A DNA stretch of 64,000 bases from positions 15,152,950 to 15,216,949 of the forward strand of contig NC_061070.1 of assembly GCF_021917145.1 (NCBI RefSeq). Reading direction: 5' to 3'. This document shows, piece by piece, positions 60,061 to 64,000 of the stretch. A program made the translations under genes and the position numbers. Origin of the DNA: Hypomesus transpacificus (Eukaryota > Chordata > Actinopteri > Osmeriformes > Osmeridae). Below the pieces are notes generated by a model that was not told the origin of the DNA, made no database searches, and saw nothing but the letters and a program-made list of their open reading frames with translations. Positions within the stretch are counted from its first letter, which is position 1. Every line of letters begins with the position of its first letter.

Positions 60061-63000
60061 ACGTATGAGCGTTAAGGTATTTGCTCTCTAGTAAGTTGTA
60101 ATTAACCAAAATTGTGGAGCTGTGGGAACTTTTGGTAAGGCCACTTGCAACTGGCTGCAGAATTTAAACTAACAAAGTAAAACAAATCCTAAACACCACA
60201 CAAGCTTGTAACAAGGTACACCACATTAAATACAAAAAGATTGTTTATGTGTGTCACATAAGCAATGTTGACACTCCATAACTTTTTTATTGTAAAAATA
60301 TAATGTCAGGACCTCAATTGTTTTTTCTCCACAAGGCTCTATTTTGTCCAAAGCCTGATGGATATAATCTGTATGTTTAATCTGTACTGATGTATAATCT
60401 GCGGTTAGGGCCCCCACCCCTGAGCTGTACACCACCGCCAGAAGTGCCAGGTCAGTGGGCAGCTAGGGAACAGGGAGGGGCTACCGGAACCTTGCCGGAA
60501 TGAGAGAGTGAGCACTTACCACACCCCACCCCAACGGATGAGTCTGTAGCAAGTCTCTTGCTCCATCCTCTCTCCCTCCATCCCTTTCCCCCACTCCCAA
60601 AACCACTGACTCACTGGCTTATGACTGGGCCACTGTTTGGAAGCCAGGTGTGAAAACACAGCAATGCATGGATCCAATCAGCCAGGCCGGCAGTAGCTAC
60701 AAATATGTGTCAATTCAGTTTGTACAGTGTGTTTCTTCTCCTGTGCCCTTATAGAGACCATGGGTTGGTCTGCTGATTCAGGATCCATTTAGCCTTTTAA
60801 ATCACAGAGCATGGGATTATATAGATAGGAGGAAACTTCCAAGATTCCAAGATCCAAGATTACACTACTATTACACAACTCCTAAACATGCTGTATTGTA
60901 GTCATTGCTGAGTAGTAACCTACTGTTAGGTAAAAGGAGTGAGGAACCACAGCTTGACACTGAATCTGTGTAAAGGCAGAAAGCCTAAACAATATCTCTG
61001 TTCTATTCCAGATCATTGAAAATGTACTGCCAGGACATATCTATTGCATCTCTGTTGCCAGTTTTTACTGGTTGTTAGATGCAGGGACTCTCATGGGTGA
61101 ATTGGTTGTCAAGAGCAATATTTGGTTTTATTCATAGCAACCAAAAGTGGGGGTGGTTTATACACGTGTGCATTCCATCCTTAAGCATCTCTTACCCTCC
61201 TATCTGCCCTTGTTCACTCCCTGATCTGACAGGCCTGGAAAGGTGAAGTCGACCGACAGGAGCATGTTTAGGTTTTGCGCAGTCATCGCAAATCAGTGAT
61301 TTGGGATCAATTAGGAGGACAAATATGAGGGGAAGTAGGCAGGTCCACAGAGTCTCTTTCCTGAGCTCTTCCATGTGTAGGCCAGGATGTTGAATAACCC
61401 AGGCATACACACCAAAACACACACACGCCTTCCCTGAATCATCCAGATGGGTTACTTGAGGTTGTATTCACATCCCCCAACTGTATTAGTATAAGATGGC
61501 CTGTTTGTGTGTGCGTGTGACTACCCATGTCCTCCGTTAGGGGGCGCTCCTCACCCAGCTGTGACTCAGATTTGTGATAGTTACATTTCTCCCACATGCA
61601 TGACACTTACTTTGGTTACTCATATTAGTTCCCTCAATGTACAGTAAGAATCATTTGATGCTGGGATATACAGAACAGAAATAACATGGGGGTGCATTTC
61701 AGGGCAGGGCTGGAAATGCATTTATGGGCAGGGCTGTATTCTGTCTTGCCAGGAAATGCACCCTCCGCTAACTCTGACTAGGAAAGTGCCACATGCATGA
61801 AACTTGCTCTGGTTACTCATACTAGTTTTGTCTGTATAAATTAAGAATCATTTGATACTGGAATATACAGAACAGAAATTACGTGGGGGGTGCATTTCAG
61901 GGCAGGCCTTGTTTTCCATTTGATGTAAATGCAATTCTGGATATTCTGAAATCCCTTCCATATATAGTGAAAATGTTTTCACACTCTTACATTCTCAAAA
62001 CGTATTACTTATCCTTATAAGACTTGAGCGCTTCATATATGAGTGTGTGAACGTTTCATATGTGTAAGTGTGAGGACAGTCTGAATTATTTCCTAAACCG
62101 CCCCTCATAGTAGCAGCGCTGACCACTGAGCATGTTCCCCCTCTCACCTGAACCATCAAGTAACCTACTGTTTGCCAAACGGTTACACAACTGTGTTGTG
62201 GTGTGTAATTTTTCGCTTGACCACAAAGTCACTGGCAAAGACTTAGTGGATTACCCTGCCAAACAGGGGACATTGACATCCAGTTAGTCTGTTGAAGCCT
62301 CTGTTTGATATTCACAGTTGGAATTGTTTACTGCCATGGATTACCCCTACTTTGCAGCAGTTTCACTTTGGATGCTGCAAGTGTGAGATGATCTATCTTT
62401 AGTAGCGAGTCCCTGAGGTAGCCCTCTTAGTAGTGCCAACAGGTTGCTTGTAAAGATTAGGTCATTCATTTTCAGATGGACTGACTCATGCTCTTAAGTA
62501 TGTCAGAAGGGATGGACTGAATGTCCTGTCAGAGGATAGTGTAACTAATACCTCCAGTACACATCCCTGAGACAGTAAAGTGAATAACTCAAGGTGAACA
62601 GACAAGGATTTGGTGGCTAGAATGATGTCTCTGTACAAGGTTGTGACTCTTCAGCCACAAAAACACACACACACACACACATAAGCACTCTGTCCCATAG
62701 ACTTTTATTTCTCTGGCACATACACCCTTGCTCTCATAAACACACACTATTCATGGATACAGTAAACACCCATTCACACAGACCAACCCCACATGTAAAG
62801 TGCTGCATTATACACATACAGACATACAAACACACACCCTCTCCTGTTACAGTGCAAGTCGTTTTTGTCAGGTTTTAGGTTTGGTGTGCTTGTAACACGC
62901 TTACTTCACCCTTCTATTCCAGTTACACCTGCCTGTCTCAAAGGCACACACACAGTCAGGTATTCACTAACGTGCTCACTCACACGCTTGCTCTCATAAA

Positions 63001-63792
63001 CCGTGGCCCAGGAGAGAAGACCTCTGTAGTGTGTGAACTGAGACCACGGCTGTTAGCCCCTTTCAGCAGGCATATGTCATTGATGTCACGCAGTAGGCCT
63101 TGAGTCATGTGCCATCACTGTCTGCCTATCATCTGGGGAGCTGGTCGTCTGGAGCTATCGTCTTTCAGACCACATCACCAAGGCGTCTATACCACGCCAG
63201 GCCTGCGCTGAGCTGTCACCAACATACCCCCCCCCCCCACCCCCGCTTTGTCCTGTGTCATGCTCAGAGCATGTCAGCATCTGTCTCTATCTATAGAGAT
63301 GGATGTTGCTGGGTGGAGGTTTTTAACGACAGCTGACGTCACCTCGAGGTGAGGACATGGTAGTACGCTGTCTGGAGAAGTTGATGTCGTCATTGCCAGG
63401 CAAGGTCCATAACAATCAACAGAGTGACACGGCTACCCGTAAGTCCATATAAGGAGTCTGCTTCCTGTGGGGACGCCCATCTTGGGGCTTGTGATAAGGC
63501 CCAGCTAAATCACTCTCTGCTGATGAAGTGTCAGGAAGGCGACCTTGCCAAGGACGTTATTGAGGTTGTGGGTCAAGACAAATAAAGAGGGAATGTGACC
63601 TTGTAGAGAAAATGAAAATAAAATAAATGGAAGAGTGTATATGCTCAGCTGTGTAACCAGAATTAGATCAAACAAATCCAAACAACTGTTGGTCAATGTA
63701 CAACAGTAAACAAATCAGTAAAAGTAAACACCCAGAAGGCCATCTATATTTACTTTTCTATTATTGGTAATCCCAAACCTTCTGGACCACAG
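60061..63792. other. Intergenic DNA right of hectd2
   Basis: No complete gene is seen. It contains a local duplication at 61593-61907, CA tracts at 62660-62680 and 62810-62840, and a C-run at 63228-63238. Short open frames lack motifs and splice support. Confidence 0.5.
61593..61907. repeat. Diverged tandem duplication, unit about 116 bp
   Basis: The segment 61593-61708 (CACATGCATGACACTTACTT to CATTTCAGGGCAGG) recurs at 61790-61906 with about 15 differences, separated by about 80 bp that holds shorter copies of GAAATGCAC and GGGCAGGGCTG. No coding sense. Confidence 0.8.
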
Positions 63793-63858
63793 ATTGGAAG
63801 GGTGATGCAACATATAGCAATGACTTTCAAGAGAGATTATCCAGACAAGGATGACCAG
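63793..63858 (+). CDS. Candidate internal exon of an unidentified gene running off the right edge
   Basis: A 66-nt segment is bounded by an acceptor (CTTCTGGACCACAG) and a consensus donor (CAG|GTAAGC). It is open only in phase 0-0, where it reads IGRVMQHIAMTFKRDYPDKD and then DQ. The mixed hydrophobic and charged content looks protein-like. The other two frames contain stops. I do not recognise the family, and no partner exon was found upstream; downstream lies outside the window. Confidence 0.3.
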
Positions 63859-64000
63859 GTAAGCCCAACTGGTCACCCAGACTTACATACTGGTCAGTAT
63901 ACTCTGTGAAGCATTTAAGGGGCAGCTTTGTCTCTGCTTTATTTGATAGGCATTTCAATCTGTATTTTATCAAGTGCAATCAGAAACATTACATTCAGTC

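Overview
The window is nuclear DNA of a ray-finned fish, almost certainly a teleost. The evidence is vertebrate genes with GT-AG introns, very dense CA/GT and GA microsatellites, tRNA-derived SINEs with the tail found across fish genomes, and hAT-type DNA transposons. No bacterial, viral or CRISPR structure was seen.

Five protein genes are supported. From left to right they are: a TBC-domain Rab GAP (tbc1d12, minus strand, 13 coding exons, 5845-13852); an intronless D1-class dopamine receptor (plus, 14972-16306); a secreted FGF-binding protein (fgfbp3-like, plus, 23035-23754); the glycogen-targeting subunit of protein phosphatase 1 (ppp1r3c, plus, two coding exons, 33062-34298); and the HECT E3 ligase hectd2 (minus, 21 coding exons, 44978-59484). 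The exon chains of tbc1d12 (2784 nt) and hectd2 (2346 nt) each sum to a whole number of codons with matching phases at every junction.

HECTD2, PPP1R3C, FGFBP3 and TBC1D12 lie on human 10q23 as I recall it, so this is a conserved-synteny block. The dopamine receptor between tbc1d12 and fgfbp3 is best explained as the D1C/drd6 type, which mammals lack. TNKS2, which lies between PPP1R3C and FGFBP3 in human, is not seen here. ppp1r3c and hectd2 are convergent; tbc1d12 and the receptor are divergent over about 1.1 kb.

The space between fgfbp3 and hectd2 is rich in transposons. At 27784-29738 lies an internally deleted DNA transposon carrying the start of a RecQ-like helicase, flanked by a perfect 9-bp target duplication. 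A 381-bp deletion derivative of the same family (30663-31043) sits inside a hAT element (30441-31686, perfect 8-bp duplication). A second hAT element (35473-37145, perfect 8-bp duplication) contains a SINE. Minisatellites fill several introns of tbc1d12 and hectd2, and three G/C homopolymers lie next to hectd2 splice sites.

Two isolated exon-like segments are unexplained: a signal-peptide-like first exon at 1991-2058 and a 66-nt phase-0 exon at 63793-63858. The five genes do not form one pathway. They act in membrane trafficking, neuromodulator signalling, growth-factor release, glycogen control and ubiquitination, and are linked by ancestry of the block.
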